Shown one piece after another: positions 11,717-25,964 of a DNA stretch of 64,000 bases; the first letter of the stretch is position 1, and every line of letters begins with the position of its first letter. The DNA is taken from the NCBI RefSeq assembly GCF_040954835.1, contig NC_090703.1:9295001-9359000 (forward strand). The letters run 5' to 3'. The notes beneath the pieces were generated by a model. It had not been told where the DNA came from, did not search any database, and saw nothing but the letters and a program-made list of their open reading frames with translations. A program made the translations under genes and the position numbers. The stretch is from Lepisosteus oculatus. Lineage: Eukaryota > Chordata > Actinopteri > Semionotiformes > Lepisosteidae.

Positions 11717-14700
11717 TCAGATGCTGTAATATATCCTGTAGTACAGCGTTTTATTCCTCCACAGAGAGTAAGAGTTATCAAACTTGAACAGGTATGTCCC
11801 TTCGCCCGGGTATTCATGACTGCCACCCTGCACTGCTAAGTGGCTGTCCTGTCGATACACTGGAAGAATCTCACCTAAATGCGAGTTGGGAGAGGACTTC
11901 GTGCCTTTCTCTACATCTCCTGGGACGATGGATCCTGCATGGAAAAGAGAGACAGTTCTGGTTCCATTGACTCTATACATTTACTACATTTCCAAAGCTT
12001 TCTTCACCACAGTAAAGCATGTGCCCCACTTTCTGGAAATAATTCTATCACTGCGTAAGCTTGGAAAAAAATGGTAAATTCTTTGTTTTCATCATCTGAA
12101 TGTATTTAACACATTCAAAATACAGTAAACTGGTGTTTACTGGCAGTTCGAAAAAATTTGGAAGAGAAAAAAAGGCCCAGAGTGTGTTCCAACAGGATAG
12201 AACAAATTAAAATCATCATCCATTCAACATCAGAACCTCCATGCAATATTATTATCTCAATGGCAACCCAATTTTTTTAATATCAATAAGTATTTGTTAA
12301 AGCTTTCTGGTACAGTACTTAAAATATTCAGTTTATGCAGTTTTTGTTTTCTACAGAATAAGACGAGGACTTCAAAAAGTCTGATCCCATATTTATAAGT
12401 TTTTGTAAAAATAGAGAGTCTACAAAAAGGAGAAAGGCAGCAAGACTCACCCTCCAGCTCATCTTCATCATCCTCGTCATCACTGGACTCGCTGATCTGC
12501 ACGGTGATGGCTCGGCTGGTGACCGGCGTCCGGTCGAAATAGATCCCGAAGCCGATGTCGTAGTTGTCCGTGGCAAACTCCCAGCACACCCTCTTTCCCT
12601 CCGGGATGGTGGGCACGTGCACCGTCATGATGTCGCCGCGGTAAACGGTCACCACACAGTCCTTCTCCTGCCGCAGCTTCGCCTTCAGCTCCCTCACGGC
12701 CGGGGAGGTCCAGTTGGACGGGGGTATGAGGGGCGGCGCCTGAGCTGCAGCGAAGAGCAGAGACGCACACGAGTCACAGCACTGTACCTGGCAAGATGGC
12801 TTTTGCCAGAATACTCCTCGATCATTCCAAAACTATGAATTATCTTCATCCCTCTGTTTTCCTCCCCACTGATGTGTGGTGAGCGGACTGGCGCACTATA
12901 GCTGCCGTTGCATCATCCAAGTGGGGTGGTGGCAGTGGGATTCCCCATTACCTGGAAAGAGCTTTGATTGGAGTGTCCAGAAAAGTGCAAAAAATCAGTA
13001 GCAAGTGTAAGGAATTATTCATTCTTATTATTAAAACACCCAGGCAGAGTTCTACATTGGGAACACACTGCAAAGTCATGCAATCTGAAAACAGATTACA
13101 GAGGACTCTGGCTCAATCAAGCCACTCCTCATCGGCTATCATCCCTGGTCGCACACTGTAGCTCCCCCTAAGCGCTTCAGCCTCACAAATTGGCATCGGG
13201 CACACCTCACGTATGAGGGGGAGGAGCATTGGGGCAAAACGAAGCATGAAGAGATGCTCACCTTTCCCGTCGGTAGATGCGGCCTCATTGCTGCCTGAGT
13301 GGATCCCCTCCGAGCCCCTGTTGGAGTCTTGCCCTGGAGGAGGGGACACTGATTCAGCCCAGCAAACCGTGCCAGCTGCCTGACTACTCTAAAAACAATT
13401 CAGAATGCCAATTAGCAATGCGCTGTTAGAAAATCCCGTGCATCCATGTGTGAGCTTTTACTGTATGAGAGAGAAAACTTAAGAAAACCTATTTTACTAC
13501 TATCAACTGATTAACCTCCTCTTGTATGTAACCTTCCATCCCTGAAAATGCTTTTAATTAGTTTCTGTTGAATGAAAGTAGTTTAATGAGGCTATTGCCT
13601 ATATCAAAACTGGTAGATATCACTTCAAGTGAAATCCATAATTTCTTCTTATCAGCTTTGAGTTATTTGTATTATAACCTCAGTACGGCATTATTCAGAA
13701 CATCTGGGATTTTAGCATCCTTGAGTGCACAAACGTCTTTCATGTAGCATGTCTGAGCTCCCCACCCAAACTGCTATACAGTACATGTACATATTGCAGC
13801 CAGTATTCACAGAGGTACTGTATAGTGCAAAGATCCTCACTCAAGTGCCATAAAATAAAATTTTCCGTCGTGTGTTTTTAAGGAAATAGCATTAATCAAC
13901 CTGAAGCTTTAGACAGGGGATGAGTTTTCCTGGTGCTTGTTCTAACCACATTCTCACTTATATAGCTGGTCTGTTTATTTAGCTGCATAACTGCTGTACG
14001 TCTAACCAGCCTCTGTGCTGATTAACAAGTAACTATTGCTGTACTTTAATGAAGTGAATGTCTTGTGGAATCAACTGTAAAATACCTTATATATCTATTT
14101 TTTAATACATTATGTTAATGGTTTAATTGACAACTCAAATTGGAACAAAATAGGACACAATGCCCACCAGGAAATGTGTTTGAGACCCCTGCTTCATGCC
14201 CTTCTCACAGTGGGCATGCGATTTGAAAACAATCAATGTACAATATCTGACAAACACAAGATCTGGCAGGCCAAAGATGGTTTGATGTCAGTGGAATGCA
14301 TGCAAGATAAAGCCCAGTCCCCACGGATTTACCTCTTTGGCCTGTTCAGTTCCTTTGTCTTGTGTGCCGTCTCTGTCGGGCTGGCTGGTGCTGTCAGGGT
14401 TGTGGGAAAGGTCTGTGCTTCGAAGCCTATCAGTACGATGGATAGACAGCACAACGCAAACAAACAGCAGTAAGTGTGAGTAACTGCGACGTACAGAACA
14501 TTGCGCTGTCCGCAATCAGAAAGTAAACCACAGATAGTACACACTTCTACAGGGTGTCAGAAATCAAGACGAACTCCACAGCCCTTAAAAATCTCTAAAC
14601 CACAGCAACTGAGATGTATTTAAATACAAAGAAAACAATACTGTGTAAAGTTAAATAAATGTTCGCAAAACACTATTTCTTGTATCCTCTATGCAACCAG

Positions 14701-14928
14701 CATATTTATTACATGCCATACCATAGAATATTTAGGAGCACTTGCAACACCATTAAAACCCAAAGCTTAAGTATTCCTAAAGAAAAATGAAAACTACAAT
14801 TCAGCAGTTATCAGCTACCTCTCTTGAGCATTGTGCTCACAGCTCTTTGAAGTTATTCCTGGGAAGGAGGAGACAGACAGAGAAGACAGTCGGGACTGAA
14901 GTTCTGAACTTGCTTCCAAATTCTGCAT
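11717..14928 (-). CDS. tmed8: TMED8, GOLD-domain protein, 280 aa, 5 coding exons
   Basis: Coding exons: 14819-14928 (ATG at 14928, 2 nt into an exon starting at 14930), 14333-14426, 13262-13388, 12451-12744 and 11717-11934. They total 843 nt in phase. Residues 1-110 are Ser/Asn-rich and low in structure. Residues ~111-280 form the GOLD beta-sandwich, including [35 protein letters not shown] and the C-terminal [19 protein letters not shown]. An acidic insert ([12 protein letters not shown]) sits inside it at ~196-208, as in the family. Unlike p24/TMED cargo receptors there is no signal peptide or transmembrane helix, so it should be cytosolic. The start was chosen because the upstream exon has no in-frame ATG. 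The human protein is somewhat longer at the N-terminus. TMED8 lies next to SAMD15 and NOXRED1 in tetrapods too, which supports the call. Confidence 0.93.
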
Positions 14929-14930
14929 TT

Positions 14931-16218
14931 CTGAAAAAAAAAAAACGTTATAGGTGAAAGGGGGTCACAACTTTCAGATTGTGTTTCAGTTTATTTCTTT
15001 GCTAACAATGACCTTTGTTTCAAGCCAACTCACTCATTTTACACTTATACTCCAAACATATACAAAACGCTATTTTATTACTCCGATCCCTATGGTGTTT
15101 CTTGGAAAGTGGCCCAGGAAGGGAAAAAAGCAACTCAGAAGCTATGAGCACAGATTCATACTCTTTCTTCGTGAGCTTTGGAACTTACAGGAATATTTTA
15201 ATGCACTGCACAACAGCAAACATAAACAGGCTGAACGGCAAACAACATGGTTATTCCCCGTTTGCAGAACTTGCCGAATATGGAACAAACCTTTTGAAAG
15301 CCTTTAACGTTTATACCGCTAAAGATACACAATTGCTGCAATCCATTCTAATTGAGTTGATTACTGTAATGCACCCATCTGAGTGAAAACTGGAAAATAC
15401 ACCTAGAATAATATTTCACATATATCCCATCGTGGGCTCTAATGTTAAACGCTGTGGAGGCCGCCTGCCACCAGTTATTTGTAAATATTCGATTGGAAAA
15501 TAAGCCAGTTGTTACTTTACGAAAATATTTACTGAATGGCACTGGTTGTTCTGGGCAGTATGGTCAAATTCGTACAATCCTGAAACCCGTTTTAAACGAC
15601 AAGCGATTAATTGTACATCATTCTGTTACAAAGGAGTAATCATCCTTTGCATCAGGGCGGTCCTCGCATGGTTCTGTATTAAAGTAATAAAATATGGCTT
15701 TTTGAATGAGCACACACGTAGTAGTTTTCATTTTTTTTATGCTGAGCTACTCGAATGGAGCAGATCCGCATGCAATTACTCCTCACTAAACGAACAGGCG
15801 ACTCGTTCCCGCTAACCCCTTCTAAATACTACATATACTGTATACAGTGATCATCTAATGCGGCAACTTTTAAAACTATTTTACGCAATAAGGATTATAA
15901 GAAGACCGGCCATGTAAACACTTTTAGCTTTTTGGCAAATTCGCGCATCAAAGACAAAAGATGTAAATATACAAAATCGGGTGGAGTCCCAGACTTGGGC
16001 GATGAACATTTCCTTCACGCTTATTCGAAAGTGATAAATCGGCCCGTACGTGTCAACCACATTACCGTTTTTCGGCGGAGTACTCTTTGATTTCGCTCGC
16101 TAAAAACAGCGTGACTGTCAACTTCTGAAAATCTGGTATTTTGATTTGTACATTTCTACCGGAAATGGACTCGAAAGCCCCCGGTGCTCCTTCACTACTG
16201 CAATCTTATGGTGCTTAC
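14931..16218 (-). other. tmed8: TMED8 intron 1
   Basis: Sequence between the proposed non-coding first exon and the first coding exon of TMED8. It is bounded by a GTAAGC donor (plus-strand GCTTAC at 16213-16218) and a T-rich acceptor just above 14930. No repeat family or coding frame is recognised. Confidence 0.5.
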
Positions 16219-16400
16219 CTGGGTTGTTCTCGTACCGATTCGAGCCACACCGGTACCGATGCCTATCCAGAAACCGACCCAGGCGCGGTAGTCAAGCACT
16301 GAATGCAAGCAGCCTCCGAGCTCTGCGCACTCGACATTGGTGACCTTAGCACGAGTGAACGAAAGCCTGAGGAGGAAAAAAAACCACAGACGACTTCCGT
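16219..16400 (-). other. tmed8: Probable non-coding first exon of TMED8
   Basis: A CpG-richer stretch ending in a strong minus-strand donor, CCCAG|GTAAGC, at 16219. Read in the phase needed to join the next exon, it has no ATG and meets a stop, so it is best taken as 5' UTR. The 5' end is a guess. Confidence 0.45.
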
Positions 16401-16998
16401 AATAAAACGACAGCAGGCGGAATTTGACGAAGTGACGTAAAGGCGCTGGTAATGAAGAAGTCGCTTTCCTTGGCTTTAACACGGCGTGTGGTGCTTTTTC
16501 TCAGAAAAACAGCCCAAACACGCAGCCAATTGGCTTATTCGTATATTTTGAAAAAAAAAATATTGTTAGTGATGCAACCCTTGCTGTATTTATTTTTTTC
16601 TCGTCTTTTTATTTAAATCATATTTTGAATATAAGGCCAAAAAGTTTAGATTTATTAGAGATCATTAGTTTGTTGCTAATACCCTTATTAAAAAGACGGG
16701 GAGATACGTTCACTGCAAATCACTTTTAAATCATTAACGATATCGGTCTCATTTGGTTTCTTCTATGATTTTTATAATGCCTGTCCAATAAGCATTTTTG
16801 TAATACACGTGAATGGCATCAGTTTTAAAATGGGAAGAAATCGTTCGGAGTATGTTTTCAGATTTATGTGGCCAAATACGTGACCTGTCAGCATTACTGA
16901 TTTTTATGAAAGGTGTTTCTCTGAACCGTACTGACAAGCACCGGATGTCTCTTGGTTGCTATGGTAGCAGTTTCCTTGGAAACAGGTACACAACCAAG
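16401..16998. promoter_or_regulatory. Divergent promoter of TMED8 and SAMD15
   Basis: Under 800 bp separate the TMED8 donor and the SAMD15 start codon, and the genes point apart. TGACGTAA, a CRE-like site, lies at 16432-16439 near the TMED8 end. RFX-type sites lie at the SAMD15 end. The head-to-head arrangement is inferred from gene orientation; transcription starts are not visible in sequence. Confidence 0.55.
16955..16983. promoter_or_regulatory. Tandem RFX X-box sites before SAMD15
   Basis: GTTTCCTTGGAAAC at 16970-16983 is a perfect palindromic match to the X-box consensus RYYNYY-N(1-3)-RRNRAC bound by RFX factors. Immediately upstream, GTTGCTATGGTAGC at 16955-16968 matches at all but one position. 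The pair ends 15 bp before the SAMD15 ATG. RFX sites near the start are typical of ciliary genes. Confidence 0.6.
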
Positions 16999-18537
<1,539 letters not shown>

Positions 18538-18796
18538 TGCGAAGGCTTCTTGAGTTGCAGGTGTCGCTAAAAATAAAATACATTGAGGGAAGCACATGAG
18601 GGAATGTTCACTCCCAAGTTAGCCTGACTCGTTCTGTGGGTTTGATTGTCATTGGGTTGCGTTTAATACAGCTTTTTTAACCCAGAACAATGAAAATGAT
18701 GTTATGAGTATTTTTCAATGTTAGCTAAGTAACAATTTAATGTACTAATCTCACCAACAGAAACCCTGCTCTGAATTTCATGACTAAAATGTTTTA

Positions 18797-19008
18797 AATA
18801 AACAGTACAAAGTCAGCTTCATTCAAGTTTCATACAGTTAGTGACTGTGCGTTCAAGAGAATTATTGTATATATGGTGTACATATATACAATTATTTGTA
18901 TGTATATAAATGTGATGACTGCATAGAAAGTTTGGTTTCTTCGTTTCATCAAGATTATTAAAGAAAGGCTGCACAAAGGTCGCTCTCATGTGTTTAGTGT
19001 CATTTATT
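18797..19008. promoter_or_regulatory. Facing poly(A) signals of SAMD15 and NOXRED1
   Basis: AATAAA at 18797-18802 on the plus strand follows the SAMD15 stop by about 260 bp. TTTATT at 19003-19008 gives AATAAA for NOXRED1 on the minus strand, about 370 bp past its stop. If both are used, the two transcripts end roughly 150-200 bp apart without overlap. The 840-bp gap between the stops holds no other recognised feature. Confidence 0.4.
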
Positions 19009-19378
19009 ACATTTTGTATATATTCCAATTAATGTTAGAATAAACATGAACATAAAAACAATACATAATTCAAAAATACAAAATAATGATACCCAGAGGC
19101 TAGCTATCCCCACCTGACCATGCATATTTTTGAATGTAATTGCACTGCTTACATATGATGAAATCTCTCATGGCTTCTGTTCTGGGAATGGTGTCACTGT
19201 GTTACTGTCCCAAAACATTACCTTTAAAATAAATGATTTGATGATTATGCTATTCAGTATCAACCACGTGCGGGTCAGGACAATTTGTAGGAAGCCAGGA
19301 TTTTTTGTGCACATTGATAAAAAAAACTAACTTGGTATCCATGGATGGAATTCTTTCAGTCTCTCTTCTCTCAGTCTA

Positions 19379-22300
19379 TTAAACTCCAAGCACAGAGCAA
19401 AATGTGGCAGAGAGGCGTTCCCTCAAAACGAGGTTTTCTGCTAGAATTTTTGACAATGGTGTTTCCTTCAACTGTGTATCTGTCAAGCTGATCCAAGGAA
19501 GAGGCCTAAAAAATATTTACAAATAAAAAAGGAACAGGTTTCGAATTAAAATACGTTGAACAGTCAAGAAAATTAAGGTTTATAAATAAGAAATAAAGCA
19601 TTTTAGAACATAAACATGTAGCTCCATGTATCTACTGGTGTATATACTGTATGTTTTGCATAAATCTCTTATTGAACCATCAACAAAAAATCTCTCAAAG
19701 CATGTGTCAGAGTATGGGTATGAAACAAATCTAAAGTGTGACAACCCTACTCTTGAAAGAATGATGATGGCTGTACATTTTATTAAACCCATATTTAAAC
19801 TGTAGTATTTGCAATCTTATTTAGTAAAAAATAAAAATACACTGTAATGAATTAGATAGGTTCTGTAATTTTTTCTACATCTATATTCTCTAATATTAAT
19901 CAATTAACAGAAAGCCATTTCAGCTATGTGGAGCCTATTTCTTCTATAAATAATGTTATAATAACAAGTGGTTGAAATGCTACAGTTAAGATACCCCTTG
20001 CCACCTGCTGTCTGAATCCATATGCCCTGTGTGATGGCACAAAAGGTGTTAAATGTTGTCAGCACTGAGAGATCTAGAGACTACAGTAACTTCAGAAGAA
20101 CATTAGGATATTAGTTAAGTGGAGAGTACTAAATTACATTTATAATTAAATTGCTATATGTTTTTCAGAACAGTGGACTTCAAGATGTGCGCAGGCTGAC
20201 AATATGTTTTTAATGGCATATGTATGCCTACGGTAATCTTAAATTAATTGAAATATATTTTTATACATAGACCAATAAAAGAAAACTAGCATTCCATGAA
20301 TTTCATTTTTATATCTATTTTAACTTACTCATCAGATGACAGTGTGGATGCAAAGGATGCATTGACAAAGTTCTCAACTGTGAATTGCATTGCGTTCTCC
20401 ATTTTATTCTGTTGTGCTGAAGTGTCTTTCAATAAAAATAACTCATTCATCATGTTAATCGTCTGCTTGTAATCCACATTCATTGTTGTGCACATATTCA
20501 GGAGAGAGTAGAGAACTGCAACAACCCATCTTATGTCTATACTCAGGCCACCTGAAATGCATAAAGAAATGCCAATTTATTATAGCATGTCATTTGTAGA
20601 TAGTACAATATCATGCATATTGCAAAACCAATATTAACGTAATGTCCATAATGACTTATCATTGCTTGTTCAATCTACTTTTTAACTATAATTTTCTCTA
20701 CTATTCTTATGATAAAGCTAAATTACTAAGTTCCAAGAAATAGCCTAACCAACCAAACTAACAACCAAAAGCATAGTGAGTTAGTGACAAGTTTACAGAT
20801 ACTACACAGTATCTATATATTTTTATTAGCTAAAATGCAGAATGTTTCAGATTACATTTAAATAATTGTATTTCTATTTATATATATATTGATATAGATA
20901 TTCAAAATAATTTAACTTATATCACTTCAGTTACACTGTAGGAAGTGTGTTGGTATTATAAAACTCAAAATTGGTAAAGTAACCCTACCACTCATGCCAA
21001 GAGGACATGCAGCTGATATCACTTTAGGGTCTTTCAAAGCAGCTGTTACATGTCCAGTAGTTGCCCATATACTGACAGAGTCACTGCCTACGAATCCATA
21101 TTCTGGCTTTAAAACGCTACTGTGAGACAGAAGCTGCTTGAGTCTGTAATCAGAAATAATGTAGACACAATTAAGAAACAAATAAGACTTGACATAGCTT
21201 TCAAATAACCCCACAAAGGCTAGTTATCAATGAGCCTCTTTACAGTTGGTTTTTGTTATAAATGCTTTAAATTGGGCCAAGGAACCACAACACATGAGGA
21301 ATCAAAGCAGAGCTTCTCTTCTTTCAACACAAAACCAAACTCCCAATGCTGTTTTTTAGAGGAATTTGGACATACAGTAACAATAAACCAAGCTGGGAAA
21401 AGATCCCAACATCTTCTGGCAACAGTCGAAAGTTAAAAAAATCTTTTTAAGAGCACGAAAGTTTTAAAATCACTTTTTAATAAGCCAAGCAGTTAAAACT
21501 TCCAACAGCCTGTTACACAATGAATGTCAGATGCAAATAGGGCTAAATGTTACCTGTTCAGGGGCACTGCGGTGACAAGGCTATAAACAATGCAGTCCTG
21601 GCGGAGTTTGGAGTGAATGTCAGCACACACCTGGGACAGGTGTGTGGGGAGGCAACAGAGAAAAAGCACATCTGACCAGGCGGCTAGACGTTGGTTATCA
21701 TAAAAACAGCCAATCCCCATCTTCTGAAAGTCATCTAAAATGTAAAAATAAGAAATAAAAAAAGGACACACAATATATTGTATGATTCATCCATCTATTT
21801 TCTAACCTGCACTTCCAATTTAGGGTCCCAGGAGAACCAGGAAGAACTGTAGGAAGAACAAGAGCACACAGGGAACCCCACACAAATACAGACAGCACCC
21901 CAGGTGAGGAATTGAACCCAAGGGTCAAGTCCTGTGAGACAGTAAAGCTAACCACTGCTCCACTGTGCCACCCTATATGCTGTAATATATTTTGAAATAT
22001 AATATACCATGAGTTTTGAACAGGCCATATATTTAGTACATTAAAAAAACAAAGTTTGGAGAAATAGTTGTATGCACAAAGGGACATATTAAAAGGGTTC
22101 TTAATTAAAAATGAATGTATATTTCCAAATGGGAGAGTTGAAAATCATGTAAGCAAATAAATGCATTTAACATTAATGGAAAAATTAAGTCTGCTTCAAA
22201 TTGTGTTTATTTTTTTTCCAACCTAAAAACCAGTGCTCACTTTTCTTAAATCTATTTAAAACATAAATACTGTATAACTGTATACAGGTGTCACTCTTCC

Positions 22301-22854
22301 TGACATCAACATCAGATCTTCCACACTGTATCACTCCTTCAAAACACATTGCTCTTTTCAGTGGGCTTCTTGTCCCTTACCCAAAGTCTCAGGTCGCCTG
22401 GACGATATGTTGATGTTTGATGGTTTGAGGCCTGTGTTTTCCATCAGTACCAGAGCCAGTTGTTTCCCTATGTGGCCCCCTCCAAGAATCCCAACTTTCA
22501 GAATCTGGTCTTCACTTAACACTTTTAAATCAGACGTTTTAGACCTCAGTGTGACGTTTTCCTTTAATAAACGTCTTCTGTGGGAGGAAATAAATACAAT
22601 AATATTTTTTTTCTAAGACAGGCGTTAGTAAAGCCATGTACCTCTTGTAGTATTTATTGCTACCGTGGGGTCTTCACAGGGTGAAACATACAGTACCTTG
22701 AAGAAGAGAGGAGCTTACAGAAGAAGGCAGCATGAGCGCAGGCGCTCAGAGTCAGGCCATTCGAGCGAGCTCTCAGGAATAACAGCTGCTTCTCGTTTTC
22801 GCTCAGCCCGCACTCGAAATCTAGGGAGTGCAGATTCTGAGTAACGTCCGTCAT
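19379..22854 (-). CDS. noxred1: NOXRED1, NADP-dependent oxidoreductase-like, 346 aa, 6 exons
   Basis: Exons: 22697-22854, 22381-22577, 21554-21734, 20989-21143, 20329-20551 and 19379-19505. The 1041 nt are in phase throughout. Residues ~82-90 read GILGGGHIG, a Rossmann nucleotide-binding turn. Around 120-180 comes the segment WSDVLFLCCLPTHLSQV, the fold seen in pyrroline-5-carboxylate reductase-like enzymes. Later exons give YGFVGSDSVSIWATTG and a helical dimerisation-like region (LSIDIRWVVAVLYSLLNMC). Length is close to the human protein (about 359 aa). The substrate is not established. The start at 22854 (MTDV) was chosen because the upstream frame lacks an ATG and contains a likely acceptor (TTTGCAG) near 22888, so a non-coding first exon is probable. 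Confidence 0.92.
21784..21975 (-). repeat. tRNA-derived SINE, family A, minus orientation
   Basis: In NOXRED1 intron 2. On the minus strand it opens with GGTGGCACAGTGGAGCAGTGG (A box), followed by a B-box-like GGTTCAATTCC. On the plus strand it ends in the CATCCATCTATTTTCTAACC tail. Related copies lie at 31275-31620 and 37995-38270, with fragments near 18165, 23244 and 43790. This copy is partly internally deleted. Confidence 0.7.
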
Positions 22855-23243
22855 CTCCGATGTGGACAAAGGCTTTCCTCGATTTTCTTTTTCCTGCAAA
22901 TAGCCTTAGCCTTTAAAGAAAACATGTTAAGTTTGTTGCTCAACGGAATTCAGGAGACACTATTTAAAATCTAGCCCCATCATCATTATCCTCCCATTCA
23001 CAAATGTAAAAAAAAAAACGAGGCATTAATTAGCCAGCACCTATACCGAAAAAAATCAACGTTATTGAATTACTGTACTTCGGAATACGAATTTGTACAT
23101 ACATATATAACTTGAATGTACTAATAGAGAATGTCACGATCACCAGTTATTGATTTTCTTATCAATGAATTATACAGTATTACAAATTATTACAGAACTA
23201 AAAATTCCATTGCTCACATTGCTCATGTTATATAACACAAAAT

Positions 23244-23310
23244 TCATCCATCCAATTTCTAACTGCTTTATCCAGACAGGATGTCAGAGCAGTCGTAATC
23301 TATCCCTTGT
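23244..23310 (-). repeat. Fragment of family A SINE tail
   Basis: CATCCATCCAATTTCTAACT followed by GCTTTATCCAGACAGGATG matches the 3' end of family A SINEs in minus orientation. Only the tail remains. Confidence 0.45.
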
Positions 23311-23628
23311 TAAATACATACCAACTTAAACACACCTTACACTATAAAACTACAGCTACACAATGGTTTGAAATAAAATCTCTGAGATAAAAGATAAAAA
23401 TAATCAATTTTGACATCGACTTGTGTAGCATTGTATATCATTTGACACCACAAAGCAAACGAAACAAAAACACCACGTTGCCCTTTACGTACACTATTAA
23501 GGCTTCTTAATTGTTATTACCAAAATGTACATCTAACTGCACCAGGACGCAAAGGTTATAAATGTTGCAGAAACCTTTTAGTATTTCCAAGTGTTTAACC
23601 AAAACAGATACACGTCTTCCTTTCCGCT

Positions 23629-23642
23629 GTTGTCACGGAAAC
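23629..23642. promoter_or_regulatory. RFX X-box upstream of NOXRED1
   Basis: GTTGTCACGGAAAC fits the X-box consensus RYYNYY-N2-RRNRAC at every position. It lies about 775 bp before the NOXRED1 ATG, in the patch (23610-23720) with most CpG in this interval, which is probably near the transcription start. Confidence 0.5.
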
Positions 23643-25964
23643 CGACGCGCTTGAATGTTTTCTGCTTGTTTTAAAGCAAAGCAGCGCCACTCAGTGTCCA
23701 ACGTAAACTGAAACTGAAAATCGAGATTATATATTTTATAAAACTGGTTAGTGGTTCGTGGAGTTTCAATAGATACAATAGATATTCAAAAGATAGCAAT
23801 GCTTCAGTATATCTGAGCACATACAAGAATTTCCCTCCTTCAAACAAGAGAACACAAGAGAACTTAAATAGTTTATTTCCCTTTTACATTGTTGACATGC
23901 TTTAATATCATTTGCACAAATTTACTTTATCCAGTCTGTACACTAACTATATACAAGCAATGCAATATCCCCTACAGACTAAGAAACATCACTGGTGTTA
24001 CAGAGAAAATATAAACAAAATATACATGGACAATTATCCCACCCCAGTCAATTGAGTTAGTGTTGAAATTAGCTTAGGGAAAAGTAATTAGAATCCATAA
24101 CCAATTTGGTCTCACTGTAACAATGGTACAGTACATAAACACAGATCCTACAGATTGTTAGCAATGTATGACCCCTGCCCTCACAATGTATAAAAATAGC
24201 TAACAAAGCTGAGAGTATATAGTTAAGACTTTTTGTTATATGTTGGGCAGTAATAGCAGTTAAACCTAGAAATATTGAAAATAATGGGGAAAACAATCAC
24301 TGGCAAGTACATGTTCTAAGAACAAATATATTTATATATTTAAAGCCATTTACAATACATATTAAACATTCTCCCATGGTAATGTATTGAAATCCTTAAA
24401 TAAAACTCAGTTAACATGGGGGTGGGAATCAAAACTCAAGAATTTAAGAACAGCAAAGTATATTTTCAGTATCGCAAAACATGTTTTTAATCAAACAGCA
24501 GAGAGTCACCTCTTGTAAAATGTTTTTTGAAGGAAGAAATGTATTGGAGCAAAGAAAGGTTAAAAATGAGAGGACAATTCTGCCCAACAAGCTCATTTGG
24601 TTGCAACAGAGAGTGCAGGCCATTTTCTAGATGGCAAAAAAAGCATTCCTTTAAAAAAATAATTTTTTCCATTCCTTTTGAAAAGCTACTGAAGCAGCAC
24701 TCCCTTTAAAAGGACAGGGAAGAAAACAGAATCCTGTGTAATTATCGATTTCTATTTTATATTGCAGGAAAACAACTAGGCAGCAGCTCTGAAAAATTTC
24801 ACAAAGTTTCTGCAAGAGCTTAAATTTATCTTTTCAGCCTGTGTCCCTTTCATTTGCAGAGTAATCATAGCCTAACATTATGCAGTTCTTATGCAACATC
24901 TTCCAATATACACAACTGTTTGCAGTTATCATGGTTTTGATTGTAATACCATGGTTTTAAGTATAATGTTGCTTTATACTCTTATCAAAAAGGGGAAAGA
25001 CTTTCCTTATTTTTATCATCAGCACTATCACATCATCCCTTATATCATACAGCTCTACATAATAAACTTAGATGTTGTATTTTTGTGCAAGTTACAGGAT
25101 ATTACACTACATCAAAACAGACCTGATGTTCATACAGTACATGGAATCATGACAGGACAATTCTGCACAGACCAGTTCATTGCAAGGGAATCAAAGGCAA
25201 TATATGAGAGGTGGGCAGTTCGTCTATACGTATTTTTGCCTTTTTAAGACAAAGCTCCTGGGATTGGTTCCAACTTAAGTTCTTCAGAAAATCAACTGAA
25301 GCCTTTAGAAAAATAACATTGAACCAATCAAACTCATGCCTTTTTACCCCCCTATGACCATAGAGATGAATCCATTAAAAATAAAGCTTTTGCTGTGCAG
25401 TAACACAGATACAAAGAAGACTTTACTTCGTGATATCAGGGCATTGTGAAACAAAAACACTTGACATTAAATTATAATACAACCTGCACATAATAAAGAA
25501 GAACAAAATTTCAGCCACGGTGATCAGATGGCACAGAAAACTTTTTCAGATCAATTTATATGCTCTCCTCTCCAAATCACTGAGACGTTTTTCTGCAGTA
25601 CCACCTAAAGCATAATAATCCGGACACTCACAGAAAGGCACTGCTGGAGAGTGTCAGGAAGGAAACAAGCTGGCGGTTTAGTAAAAGCTTACACTGTTCA
25701 CGTCTGTGAGATTAACAAAGTGGGTAAAGCAGTTTTGATCAACGTTATTAATTTTACCCTAACAGCTATGATTATGTATGCAGCATCATTCAATGCTTCC
25801 AGTATTTAACAACACATTGGTGTAAGCCTGGTTACAGAAGTAGGTAATTCACAGCCCCATGCTTGACAATGATGTTAGGACTGCAGACAAAACTATAGCT
25901 CTGCTCTTTCTCTTGCTGGAACCAATCAGATCTTAATCCTGTGGGAATTCTGCCTCTTGAATGT

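Larger units (their letters stand above)
22855..25964. other. NOXRED1 upstream region and ATG2B 3' UTR
   Basis: No coding exon is supported. The left part (22855-23750) should contain the NOXRED1 first exon and promoter; it has an X-box at 23629-23642 in a GC-richer patch. The right part is AT-rich and probably contains the ATG2B 3' UTR; a minus-strand AATAAA near 23870 would give a 2-kb UTR. Small open frames around 24500-25250 have no domain or codon signal. Confidence 0.45.

Noticed and set aside
16195-16482. Open frame as the TMED8 N-terminus
   Set aside because: It does not join the next exon in the right phase with an ATG; the composition is explained by a CpG-rich promoter.
24487-25247. 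Small open frames in the ATG2B 3' region
   Set aside because: AT-driven frames without conserved motifs, start context or splice sites.
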